Both the position numbers and the translations under genes were made by a program. A DNA stretch of 12,938 nucleotides, from the NCBI GenBank assembly GCA_013153235.1, contig JAADEU010000024.1, positions 1 through 12,938 on the forward strand. The letters are read 5' to 3'. This stretch comes from Aquificota bacterium (GTDB lineage Bacteria > Aquificota > Aquificia > Aquificales > Hydrogenothermaceae). This document shows, piece after piece, positions 1 to 6,552 of the stretch. The notes under the pieces are model-generated. The model ran no database searches. It had not been told where the DNA came from and saw nothing but the letters and a program-made list of their open reading frames with translations. Numbering within the stretch: the stretch's first letter is position 1; every line of letters starts with the position of its first letter.

Positions 1-2
1 AT

Positions 3-344
3 GTCTATGTGTACGGTGATGAGGAAGCCCTGTCACAGTTATTTACGAACCTTATAATAAATGCAGCTGAAGCTGTGGACCCTGAAAAAGGAATAATAGA
101 AATAAAACTGACAAAGGACAGGGATTTTGCAATTGCTTCAGTTAAAGATAATGGTACAGGTATACCGGAGAATATGATTTCCGATATATTTGACCCATTT
201 GTAACGACGAAAAACATGGGAACAGGCCTTGGCTTGTCCATAGCGAAGAAAATCATTATGGACCACAGGGGGACAATTGAGGTTTACAGTAAGCTTGGTG
301 AAGGGACTGAATTTATAATTAAACTTCCCCTGGCAAAGGAGTAA
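3..344 (+). CDS. Sensor histidine kinase, C-terminal ATP-binding (CA) domain, 5' truncated by window edge
   Basis: This is the last ~113 residues of a histidine kinase that autophosphorylates and passes the phosphate to a response regulator. All motifs of the HATPase_c fold are visible in order: N box (NLIINAAEAVD), G1 box (DNGTGIP), F box (FDPFVTTK) and G2 box (GTGLGLSI). The dimerisation/His-phosphorylation domain and any sensor or membrane segments lie upstream of the window. The reading frame is open to base 3, so the GTG at 9 is an internal valine codon rather than a start. The stop lies 6 nt before the ATG of a sigma-54-type response regulator, and the AAGGAG ribosome-binding site of that gene (336-341) lies inside the kinase's last codons. 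The two are almost certainly a cognate NtrB/NtrC-like pair. The signal sensed cannot be told from this fragment. Confidence 0.93.
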   Translation, partial: VYVYGDEEALSQLFTNLIINAAEAVDPEKGIIEIKLTKDRDFAIASVKDNGTGIPENMISDIFDPFVTTKNMGTGLGLSIAKKIIMDHRGTIEVYSKLGEGTEFIIKLPLAKE

Positions 345-350
345 GAAGGG

Positions 351-1739
351 ATGGAGAAGGGAAAGATTCTTATAGTGGATGATGAGGAGGATATCCTCCA
401 GACCTTCCAGATGATACTGGAAGGGGAGGGCTATACTGTAAAAACCGTTCCAAGTGCAGAAGAGGCACTTGAGGTTCTGAAACAGGAGGACTTTGACCTT
501 GTCCTGTCTGATATGCGTATGCCAGGAATGAGTGGAGAAGAATTACTGACAGAGCTGAGGAAGTTTAATAAAATATCCAGCTTTATAATCATGACGGCCT
601 ACGGTACCATAGACAGTGCTGTCAGATGTATGAAGAATGGTGCCTTCCACTACATATCAAAGCCTGTGGACTTTAACGACCCTGCTGTATGGAATCTGAT
701 AGAAAAAGCTGTGGAAAATGCAAAAATCCTCAGGGAAAACAAAAGACTCAAGGAGGAGCTGGAAGTCAGCAGGTCGGAGATTGATTTTATTATCACAAGA
801 AATCCTGTTATGCAGAACATCATAAATGTCATCAAAAAGGTGGCACCATTTGATACAACTGTGCTTATACAGGGAGAAAGCGGTGTCGGAAAAGAACTTA
901 TTGCCCGTGCAGTACACCACTTAAGTCCCAGAAGGGATAAACCCTTTCTCACGGTGAACTGTGCAAACATATCAAGGGATATTATGGAAGCGGAGTTTTT
1001 TGGGTATAAAAAAGGGGCATTCACAGGGGCAACAGAGGACAAGAAAGGGATACTTGAAAGGGCCAACGGAGGTACGGTATTCCTCGATGAGATAGGTGAA
1101 CTGCCTTTTGATATGCAGGCAAAATTCCTCAGATTCCTGGACAGCAAAGAGGTTCGTAGAATAGGTGATGACAGGGCTATAAAGGTTGATGTAAGAATCG
1201 TTGCGGCAACCAACAGGGACCTGAAAAAGATGGTCAAAGAAGGAAAGTTCAGGGAAGACCTGTACTTCAGACTGGGGGGCTTTACAATAGAGATACCCCC
1301 CTTGAGGGAAAGGAAGGATGATATACCACTTCTGGTGAACCACTTTATAGAAAAATACAACAAAAAATACGGAAAAAATGTTATTGGAATAAAGCCAGAG
1401 GCACTTGAACTCCTGATAAAATACAACTGGCCTGGAAATGTAAGACAGCTTGAAAGCATTGTATCAAAGGCTCTTATACTTGCAGAAAACGGTGGATTCA
1501 TAGAAAAAAAAGATATAGACAGTGAAATCAGGGTTTCTGAAGATGAGTTTCCCCTTGAATATAAGAAGGCCAAAAGGGAAAGCACTAACAGCTTTATGAA
1601 AAGGTACCTCAGTGTGCTTCTATCAATGACAAACGGGAACGTCTCCCAGGCAGCAAAACTGGCAAAGATAGAGAGACAGTCCCTCCAGAAACTACTGAAA
1701 AAATACAACATAGACCCTGAGAATTTCAGAAAAAAATAA
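351..1739 (+). CDS. Sigma-54-dependent response regulator, NtrC family
   Basis: A 462-residue transcriptional activator of sigma-54 RNA polymerase. Residues 1-~120 form a receiver domain with the acidic pair D10/D11, phosphoacceptor D54, T82 and K104 all present. Residues ~145-380 form the AAA+ domain: Walker A GESGVGKE (175-182), an intact sigma-54-contacting GAFTGA loop (222-227), Walker B with D246/E247, and the REDLYFRL arginine-finger region. The C-terminus (~418-455) is a Fis-type helix-turn-helix (GNVSQAAKLAKIERQSLQ). Length and domain order are standard for the family, and no catalytic residue is missing, so it should be a fully competent activator controlled by the kinase just upstream. 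ATG start with AAGGAG 9 nt before it. Its target genes are unknown, and I found no convincing sigma-54 promoter (TGGCAC-N5-TTGCA type) in the window. Confidence 0.96.
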   Translation: MEKGKILIVDDEEDILQTFQMILEGEGYTVKTVPSAEEALEVLKQEDFDLVLSDMRMPGMSGEELLTELRKFNKISSFIIMTAYGTIDSAVRCMKNGAFHYISKPVDFNDPAVWNLIEKAVENAKILRENKRLKEELEVSRSEIDFIITRNPVMQNIINVIKKVAPFDTTVLIQGESGVGKELIARAVHHLSPRRDKPFLTVNCANISRDIMEAEFFGYKKGAFTGATEDKKGILERANGGTVFLDEIGELPFDMQAKFLRFLDSKEVRRIGDDRAIKVDVRIVAATNRDLKKMVKEGKFREDLYFRLGGFTIEIPPLRERKDDIPLLVNHFIEKYNKKYGKNVIGIKPEALELLIKYNWPGNVRQLESIVSKALILAENGGFIEKKDIDSEIRVSEDEFPLEYKKAKRESTNSFMKRYLSVLLSMTNGNVSQAAKLAKIERQSLQKLLKKYNIDPENFRKK

Positions 1740-1780
1740 TCTATTGAAAGATTTACAGTTTAGTATATTTTTCAGGAAAA

Positions 1781-1804
1781 AAGGAGGATAGAAAGGAAAA
1801 ATTG
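1781..1804 (+). promoter_or_regulatory. Ribosome-binding region and UUG start of mutS2
   Basis: A strong AAGGAGG (1781-1787) lies 14 nt before the TTG at 1802, which is unusually far. A second, weaker AAAGGA (1792-1797) lies only 4 nt before it. No ATG, GTG or other TTG in the mutS2 frame lies between the upstream in-frame stop (TGA, 1745) and the conserved N-terminal residues, so the TTG is the only conventional start available. Confidence 0.6.
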
Positions 1805-4135
1805 GTAGGAAATAAATTACTGAGGCAGAAAGATACACAGGTACTTGAATACGATAGATTTTTATCACTGCTGGCCGAGCTGACACCCAATGAAAGGACC
1901 AGAAAAAAGATACTTTCACTCAGGTATTCAACAGACCCTGAAGAGGTAAAAAAGAGAATATCCCTTGCCTCAGAATTTATATCGGTTCTCCGCTCGGAAG
2001 GATACTTTCCTTTAACGGAGATTCCTGATATAACCCAGACCCTTGACCTGCTTTCTATAGAAGAGAGTGTTCTCTCCCCTGAGGAACTGCTCAATACAGC
2101 TTCTGTGCTTAAAATAGCAAGGGAGGTAAAAAATTTCCTTTCACCGTATGTGGGGAATACCCGGTATCTGGTACAGTTACACAGGGAGCTTTATCCTTCC
2201 CGTGAAACAGAAAGAATCATACACGACAGTATTGACTCTTCAGGTATGGTTAAGGACTCTGCAAGCAGGGACCTTGCCAGTATAAGAAAAAGTATCAGAG
2301 AGGTTGAGAAACAGATAATCTCTGTACTTGAGGGAATCATATACAGCCAGAAGTACGCCGATATCGTACAGGAAAAGCTGATAACCGTAAGGAGGGACAG
2401 GTATGTTATCCCTGTAAAATACAACTTTGCCGGTAAACTCCAGGGGATAATCCAGGACCGTTCCTCATCGGGACAGACAATCTACCTTGAACCTGTTTCT
2501 GTTGTACAGCTAAATAACAGGCTTTCTGACCTGAAACTCCAGGAGCATATTGAGATAAGGAGAATCCTTAAATTTCTCACAGATATACTCAGGGGTAAAC
2601 TGGCGGGCCTGAGAAAAACATACTCATCCCTGGTACAGCTTGACTATCTGTATACAGTTGGAAAGTACGCCCTGAAATACAACTGTGTCTTTCCAGAAAT
2701 CTCAGGGGAGATGCACCTGATTGATGCAAGGCATCCTGTATTTCTTATGCTGGAAAAGGAGTTCAGGCCAATTGAACTGAAACTGGGACAGGAAAGGAAA
2801 GGTCTTATTATCACAGGTCCAAACACAGGTGGAAAGACGGTGGCTCTGAAAACAGCCGGTTTATCTGCAATGCTGGTGCAGTCAGGAATCCCTGTACCTG
2901 TGGCAGAAGGCAGTAAAATTCCGGTATTTGACGGTATATACGCAGATATAGGTGATATGCAGTCAATTGAACACAGCCTTTCCACATTTTCAGCCCATAT
3001 ACTGAACATAAAAGAAATCGTATCATCAATATCTGAAAACAGTCTGGTACTCCTTGATGAGCTTATTCCAGGAACAGACCCCGATGAAGGCTCGGCAATA
3101 GGTATAGGTATACTGGAAAAAATAAAAAAAACCGGTGGATATGTCATTGCCACAACACATTTTAAGCAGATAAAGATTTATGCCCTATCTGACAACTACT
3201 TTAATGTTGCGTCTGTTGGATTTGACAGGGAAAGACTCATCCCCACTTATACCATACACTACAACTCGGTTGGCCAGAGTATGGCATTTTATATTGCAGA
3301 AAAACTGGGTCTTGACCCTGAAATCCTTGAAACAGGAAAGAGGTATGTTGATGAGCATTTTGTGAGACTTGAAGAGGCAATAAGCAGGCTTGAAAAATTT
3401 AAGGCAGAATACGAGGAAAAAATAGAAAAAGCAAAAAAACTTGAAACACAGTTGCAGGAAGAAAAAATCCGCTATGAGGCCCTCAGGAAAGAGCTGGAAA
3501 AAGAAAAAAGGCAGAGATGGGAGATTGTCAGAAAAGAGGCTGAAGAATACCTGAAATCTGTCAGGGACAGGGGATATCAGATACTGCAGGAAATCAAAAA
3601 CACCGGCTCGGGAAAGAGTCTTGAGGAGTTTATAACCACAGAAAAAGGAAAACTTTCTGCTCCGAAGGTTGAAGAGCATCAGGGTGTTCCATCTATTGAA
3701 ATAGGGGATAAAGTAAAACTCAAAGGGAAAAACACCACCGGTGAGGTGATATCAATCAGAGAGGACAGGGTCCATGTAAACTTCAACGGTATAAAAATCT
3801 GGACCAGACTGTCGGATTTGGAGGCTGTATCTGGAAAGAAAGAAGAGGATAAAAAGGTAAAATTCAGCTTCTCCAGGAAGAGAGACTCCACATTCAGACC
3901 GGAACTTAAGATAATAGGAAAGACCAGAGAAGAGGCTATCAGGGAGGTGGAACAGTTTATAGACAGGGCTGTCACCGAGGGAATCTCAACAGTCAGGATA
4001 GTACACGGTTACGGTTCAGGCATCCTGAGAAAGGCCGTAAGGGAATACCTTGATAGCCTGCCTTTCAGGGTAAAATATGAGGATGCGCCGTATAACGAGG
4101 GGGGAATGGGCGTAACCATAGTACACTTAAATTAA
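1802..4135 (+). CDS. mutS2: MutS2 family protein (MutS-like ATPase with C-terminal Smr domain)
   Basis: MutS2 proteins are dimeric ABC-type ATPases without the mismatch-recognition domain. They are linked to suppression of recombination and, in Bacillus, to rescue of collided ribosomes. This 777-residue protein has the usual length and order: helical lever/core domain (~1-320), ATPase with Walker A GPNTGGKT (339-346), the HSLSTFSAHI signature, Walker B SLVLLDEL (D419, E420) and an ATTHF switch. A long charged coiled coil (~500-620), a KOW-like linker (GDKVKLKGKNTTGEVISI) and an Smr domain (702-777) follow. The Smr domain keeps HGYG (735-738), but where LDxR is usual it reads LKIIG (702-706), so the nuclease residues look degenerate. 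It starts at UUG; no other start fits the conserved N-terminus. It heads a probable operon with the next three genes, and the response regulator stops 62 nt upstream without a visible terminator. Confidence 0.96.
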   Translation: MVGNKLLRQKDTQVLEYDRFLSLLAELTPNERTRKKILSLRYSTDPEEVKKRISLASEFISVLRSEGYFPLTEIPDITQTLDLLSIEESVLSPEELLNTASVLKIAREVKNFLSPYVGNTRYLVQLHRELYPSRETERIIHDSIDSSGMVKDSASRDLASIRKSIREVEKQIISVLEGIIYSQKYADIVQEKLITVRRDRYVIPVKYNFAGKLQGIIQDRSSSGQTIYLEPVSVVQLNNRLSDLKLQEHIEIRRILKFLTDILRGKLAGLRKTYSSLVQLDYLYTVGKYALKYNCVFPEISGEMHLIDARHPVFLMLEKEFRPIELKLGQERKGLIITGPNTGGKTVALKTAGLSAMLVQSGIPVPVAEGSKIPVFDGIYADIGDMQSIEHSLSTFSAHILNIKEIVSSISENSLVLLDELIPGTDPDEGSAIGIGILEKIKKTGGYVIATTHFKQIKIYALSDNYFNVASVGFDRERLIPTYTIHYNSVGQSMAFYIAEKLGLDPEILETGKRYVDEHFVRLEEAISRLEKFKAEYEEKIEKAKKLETQLQEEKIRYEALRKELEKEKRQRWEIVRKEAEEYLKSVRDRGYQILQEIKNTGSGKSLEEFITTEKGKLSAPKVEEHQGVPSIEIGDKVKLKGKNTTGEVISIREDRVHVNFNGIKIWTRLSDLEAVSGKKEEDKKVKFSFSRKRDSTFRPELKIIGKTREEAIREVEQFIDRAVTEGISTVRIVHGYGSGILRKAVREYLDSLPFRVKYEDAPYNEGGMGVTIVHLN

Positions 4136-4152
4136 TAAGGAGGGTTTTAATT

Positions 4153-4668
4153 ATGGATGGAAAAAGGGTTGCAATACTGCTTGAAGATTTTGTGGAGGAT
4201 GTGGAGTTCATATATCCCTTTTATAGATTTAAAGAAGAGGGATACATCGTTGATGTACTTGCTCCAAAAGTTGGAGAGTTTACAGGGAAAAAAGGTCTGG
4301 TGTTCCATTCTTCCCACAGGGTAGACCCTGACGATGCAGATAAATACATAGCCGTTTTTATACCTGGAGGCTATGCTCCAGATAGGTTCAGAAGGGACAG
4401 GGAAACCATTGATTTTATAAAACAGATGTACTCAAAAGGAAAAATTGTTGCCGCAATATGCCACGGACCGTGGGCTTTGATTTCTGCAGGAATAGTAAAG
4501 GGAAAGAGGATAACAGGATTTTTCTCAATAAAAGACGACATCCAGAATGCAGGGGCAATATACACAGGAAAACCTGTGGAGGTTGACGGCAACATCATAA
4601 CTGCAACAGACCCTAAAGCAATGCCTGAGATGATGAAGATTCTTACTGCGATGCTGAGAGAGAGGTGA
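4153..4668 (+). CDS. PfpI/DJ-1 superfamily protein (type 1 glutamine amidotransferase-like fold)
   Basis: A 171-residue, single-domain cytosolic protein closely resembling archaeal PfpI-type intracellular proteases. The nucleophile elbow AAICHGPW carries C103 and adjacent H104. The conserved glutamate is E15, within an EDVE-IYP stretch, and the GGYAPD loop and a late IKDD-NAG segment match the PfpI subgroup. These residues form the Cys-His-Glu site of PfpI, DJ-1 and YhbO/YajL proteins. Biochemical activity in this family is disputed (protease, glyoxalase, protein or nucleotide deglycase), so only the family is called; a protective role against reactive carbonyls or heat stress is an inference. 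The ATG is preceded by AAGGAGGG (4137-4144) at an ideal 8-nt spacing and lies 17 nt after mutS2. Its stop overlaps the start of the next gene, indicating translational coupling. Confidence 0.93.
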   Translation: MDGKRVAILLEDFVEDVEFIYPFYRFKEEGYIVDVLAPKVGEFTGKKGLVFHSSHRVDPDDADKYIAVFIPGGYAPDRFRRDRETIDFIKQMYSKGKIVAAICHGPWALISAGIVKGKRITGFFSIKDDIQNAGAIYTGKPVEVDGNIITATDPKAMPEMMKILTAMLRER

Positions 4669-5540
4669 TGGGGTACTTAGGGGTTGACATAGGAGGCAGT
4701 TTTATAAAGTACTGTGGCAGGGCTGGAGATGATATAAAAAAAGGGAAAATTCCCACAGAAAAGGGTTTTGACAGTATACTGAAAGCCCTCCGAACCCTTG
4801 TGAAGGACTTTTCTCCAGAGAGGCTGGGGCTTGGTGTTGCCGGTTTATATGACCAGAAGACAGGCCGGCTTACAGCATCCCCAAACATAAGGTTCCTTGA
4901 GGGAATAGACCTGAAGGAGATACTGGAGGAGGAGCTGGGTACTCCTGTTATTATCCAGAACGACGCATCTGCAGCAGCTCTTGGGGAGTACAGGTACGGT
5001 GCCGGAAAAGGTGCAGAAATACTGGTCTGCTTTACCCTTGGTACAGGGCTTGGTGGAGGGCTGGTAGTAAACGGCAGACTGGTCAGCGGTGTTTCAGGCA
5101 GTGCCATGGAGATAGGACATACAACAATTGATGTAGACGGCTGGTACTGCCACTGCGGAAGAAAAGGCTGCCTTGAGGCCTATGTGTCTTCATACGGTCT
5201 TGAGAGGTTTTATTTCTTCCTGACAGACCAGAAACTGGATTCTGCAGAAATAATCCTTCTGGCCAACGAAGGAAAACTGGAGGCCATGAAAGCCCTTGAG
5301 GAGTTTTCCAGATACCTTGCCGTCGGGCTTATGAATGTCCTTCATATATTCAATCCTGACAGGGTTGTTATAGGAGGAGGAATACCACAGCACTATCCTG
5401 CTGTGATAGACCTTGCTGTCTCAAACCTGAAGAAAATGGCATTTGAGCTGCCATTCAGGGATGTTCAGATACTGAAGGCAGAACTTGGTGAGTACAGCGG
5501 TGCATACGGAGCCCTTGTGCTTTCGGAAGAAGGTCTGTGA
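4668..5540 (+). CDS. ROK-family sugar kinase, probable glucokinase
   Basis: A 290-residue kinase of the ROK family (Repressor, ORF, Kinase) without the N-terminal DNA-binding domain of the repressor members, so an enzyme that phosphorylates a hexose with ATP. Visible features: the phosphate-binding motif GVDIGGSFIK near the N-terminus, catalytic D99 in IIQNDASAAALGEY, the GTGLGGG loop, and the ROK zinc site made of H151 (EIGHT) plus C161, C163 and C168 in CHCGRKGCLEAY. The ATG at 4668 shares one base with the upstream TGA (TGATG); a GTG at 4665 would add one residue, but ATG is preferred. Glucose is the commonest substrate, but N-acetylmannosamine, fructose or allose kinases look alike, and the sequence alone does not settle this. 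Glycogen- or trehalose-derived glucose would be a plausible source in an autotroph (inference). Confidence 0.93.
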   Translation: MGYLGVDIGGSFIKYCGRAGDDIKKGKIPTEKGFDSILKALRTLVKDFSPERLGLGVAGLYDQKTGRLTASPNIRFLEGIDLKEILEEELGTPVIIQNDASAAALGEYRYGAGKGAEILVCFTLGTGLGGGLVVNGRLVSGVSGSAMEIGHTTIDVDGWYCHCGRKGCLEAYVSSYGLERFYFFLTDQKLDSAEIILLANEGKLEAMKALEEFSRYLAVGLMNVLHIFNPDRVVIGGGIPQHYPAVIDLAVSNLKKMAFELPFRDVQILKAELGEYSGAYGALVLSEEGL

Positions 5541-5953
5541 TGAATGTACTGAATCTGGTTTTTAACAGGCTTGGAAATAATGTATCGGTGCTTATTGATT
5601 ACCCCCATGTTCAGGTACAGTTGTTTGATAATATAAAGTTCAGTGTGGAAAACAGTCAGGTTGAAATCTCAGGCTTTACCCTTGATACATCCCCTCCATT
5701 TGAGGTCAGGCTGGAAATAAAGAGGGATAATGAAGATATAAAGGTGGCATTGCAGTTTGATGAGAATGGTCTGACCGTTCCAGATGTTGGTTTTTTTACC
5801 CCTGTATCTGAAGGTTTTTCCGGCAGTCCAGAAAATCCGGAAATAATTTTCAGGCTGGGAATGAAAACAGACCTTATAAGAAACGGCAGGATTTTTCTTC
5901 CCCAGGATAATTTTTTCCAGGAAGTTTCACTGCTTATCCTGAATGCCGTATGA
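5540..5953 (+). CDS. Uncharacterised small protein coupled to the ROK kinase
   Basis: A 137-residue protein I do not recognise. It has no signal peptide, membrane helix, Cys pair or nucleotide-binding motif. The sequence alternates hydrophobic and polar residues in short strands (for example VSVLIDYPHVQVQLF and FEVRLEIKRDNEDIKVAL), suggesting an all-beta cytosolic domain, with a Pro/Gly-rich loop near residues 85-105. Its ATG overlaps the kinase TGA by one base (TGATG, with GTG at 5537 as an alternative), with an AGAAGG-type ribosome-binding site inside the kinase's last codons. Coupling and a codon use like that of its neighbours make it a real gene. It may serve the kinase or the preceding stress protein, but nothing in the sequence shows what it does. 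It is the last gene of the probable mutS2 operon. Confidence 0.8.
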   Translation: MNVLNLVFNRLGNNVSVLIDYPHVQVQLFDNIKFSVENSQVEISGFTLDTSPPFEVRLEIKRDNEDIKVALQFDENGLTVPDVGFFTPVSEGFSGSPENPEIIFRLGMKTDLIRNGRIFLPQDNFFQEVSLLILNAV

Positions 5954-6024
5954 GATAGACCACAGAAATTATTCACAATTTAACATATATTTGAACCATA
6001 ATAAATCTGTGAAACGGATGAAAA
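5954..6024 (+). promoter_or_regulatory. Possible promoter for the lipoprotein gene
   Basis: This AT-rich 71-nt gap holds TTCACA (5972-5977, 5 of 6 to the -35 consensus) and CATAAT (5997-6002, 5 of 6 to the -10) with a spacer of 19 nt, longer than the optimal 17. The next gene's ribosome-binding site is weak. No terminator hairpin for the mutS2 operon is obvious. Confidence 0.25.
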
Positions 6025-6552
6025 ATGAAAAAAATCATTCTTACAGTCCTTGCTGTAATTTTTCTTGCCGGGTGTTATTCAGAAGAAAAAGAAAGGGCAA
6101 TGGCTGTGGGCAGGCTGTCGGTCTATCTTTCCAGGATAGACAGGGGAGATATGATTGAAAAGATAAAGGAAAAGTATCCAGACCTGCAGATTGGTCTGAT
6201 TTACTACGACCATCTGGATGACAGATATAAAGCTGTTGACCCCAGAAAGGGATTCGAAAAACTGGGATACTCGGATGCCTTTAACAGGGAGGTATACTAT
6301 TACGTTATGTACAGGCTCACCCAGCAGGCACTGAAAGAGGAACACGATTATGTCAGGGATGAACTGATTAGGACGCTGAAACTGTACCAGAAATACCTGA
6401 AGGAAGCCGAGGAAACAGAGAAAAAAGACAGGGAGATGATTCAGCTTGTCCTGAAGTACGGACCTGCAGGAATAATCATATTCTCCCTCCTTGTGGGTTC
6501 AGGTATAGCCTACCTGCTGTTTTCAATCGCAAGGAAACATGAAATTCTTTAA
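6025..6552 (+). CDS. Small predicted lipoprotein with a C-terminal membrane helix, function unknown
   Basis: A 175-residue protein of no family I recognise. The N-terminus is a lipoprotein signal: two lysines, a hydrophobic stretch, then lipobox LAGC with the lipidated cysteine at 17. The mature region (18-145) is helical and highly charged, rich in Glu, Lys, Arg and Tyr. It ends in a second hydrophobic segment (about 147-169, YGPAGIIIFSLLVGSGIAYLL) and a short basic tail. A lipid anchor plus a C-terminal helix would tether both ends; residue 18 is Tyr, not the Asp that holds lipoproteins in the inner membrane of enterobacteria. The ATG at 6025 starts the signal peptide cleanly; the ATG at 6018 is out of frame. 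Only a weak GGA-type ribosome-binding site is present. Its 3' end overlaps gpsA on the opposite strand by 4 nt. Confidence 0.8.
   Translation: MKKIILTVLAVIFLAGCYSEEKERAMAVGRLSVYLSRIDRGDMIEKIKEKYPDLQIGLIYYDHLDDRYKAVDPRKGFEKLGYSDAFNREVYYYVMYRLTQQALKEEHDYVRDELIRTLKLYQKYLKEAEETEKKDREMIQLVLKYGPAGIIIFSLLVGSGIAYLLFSIARKHEIL

Noticed and set aside
650..1711. Long open frame (353 codons) on the minus strand opposite the response regulator
   Set aside because: It lies entirely antisense to a well-conserved gene, its translation is Ser/Phe/Leu-rich with no recognisable motif, and such shadow frames are common opposite purine-rich genes.
1744..1769. TTGAAA and TATATT as a promoter for mutS2
   Set aside because: The spacer is only 14 nt, too short for a normal sigma-70-type promoter; the gene may be read from the upstream two-component operon.
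3185..3679. Minus-strand frame opposite the mutS2 coiled-coil region
   Set aside because: Its Phe/Leu-rich translation is the mirror of Glu/Lys codons in the coiled coil; no ribosome-binding site or family resemblance.
5961..6011. CACAGA and TCTGTG inverted repeat flanking the gap before the lipoprotein gene
   Set aside because: Only 6 pairs across a ~39-nt loop without extension; likely chance and not a terminator or clear operator.
6018..6158. Alternative ATG at 6018 and overlapping frame upstream of the lipoprotein
   Set aside because: It is out of frame with the clear lipoprotein signal peptide that begins at 6025 and encodes nothing recognisable.
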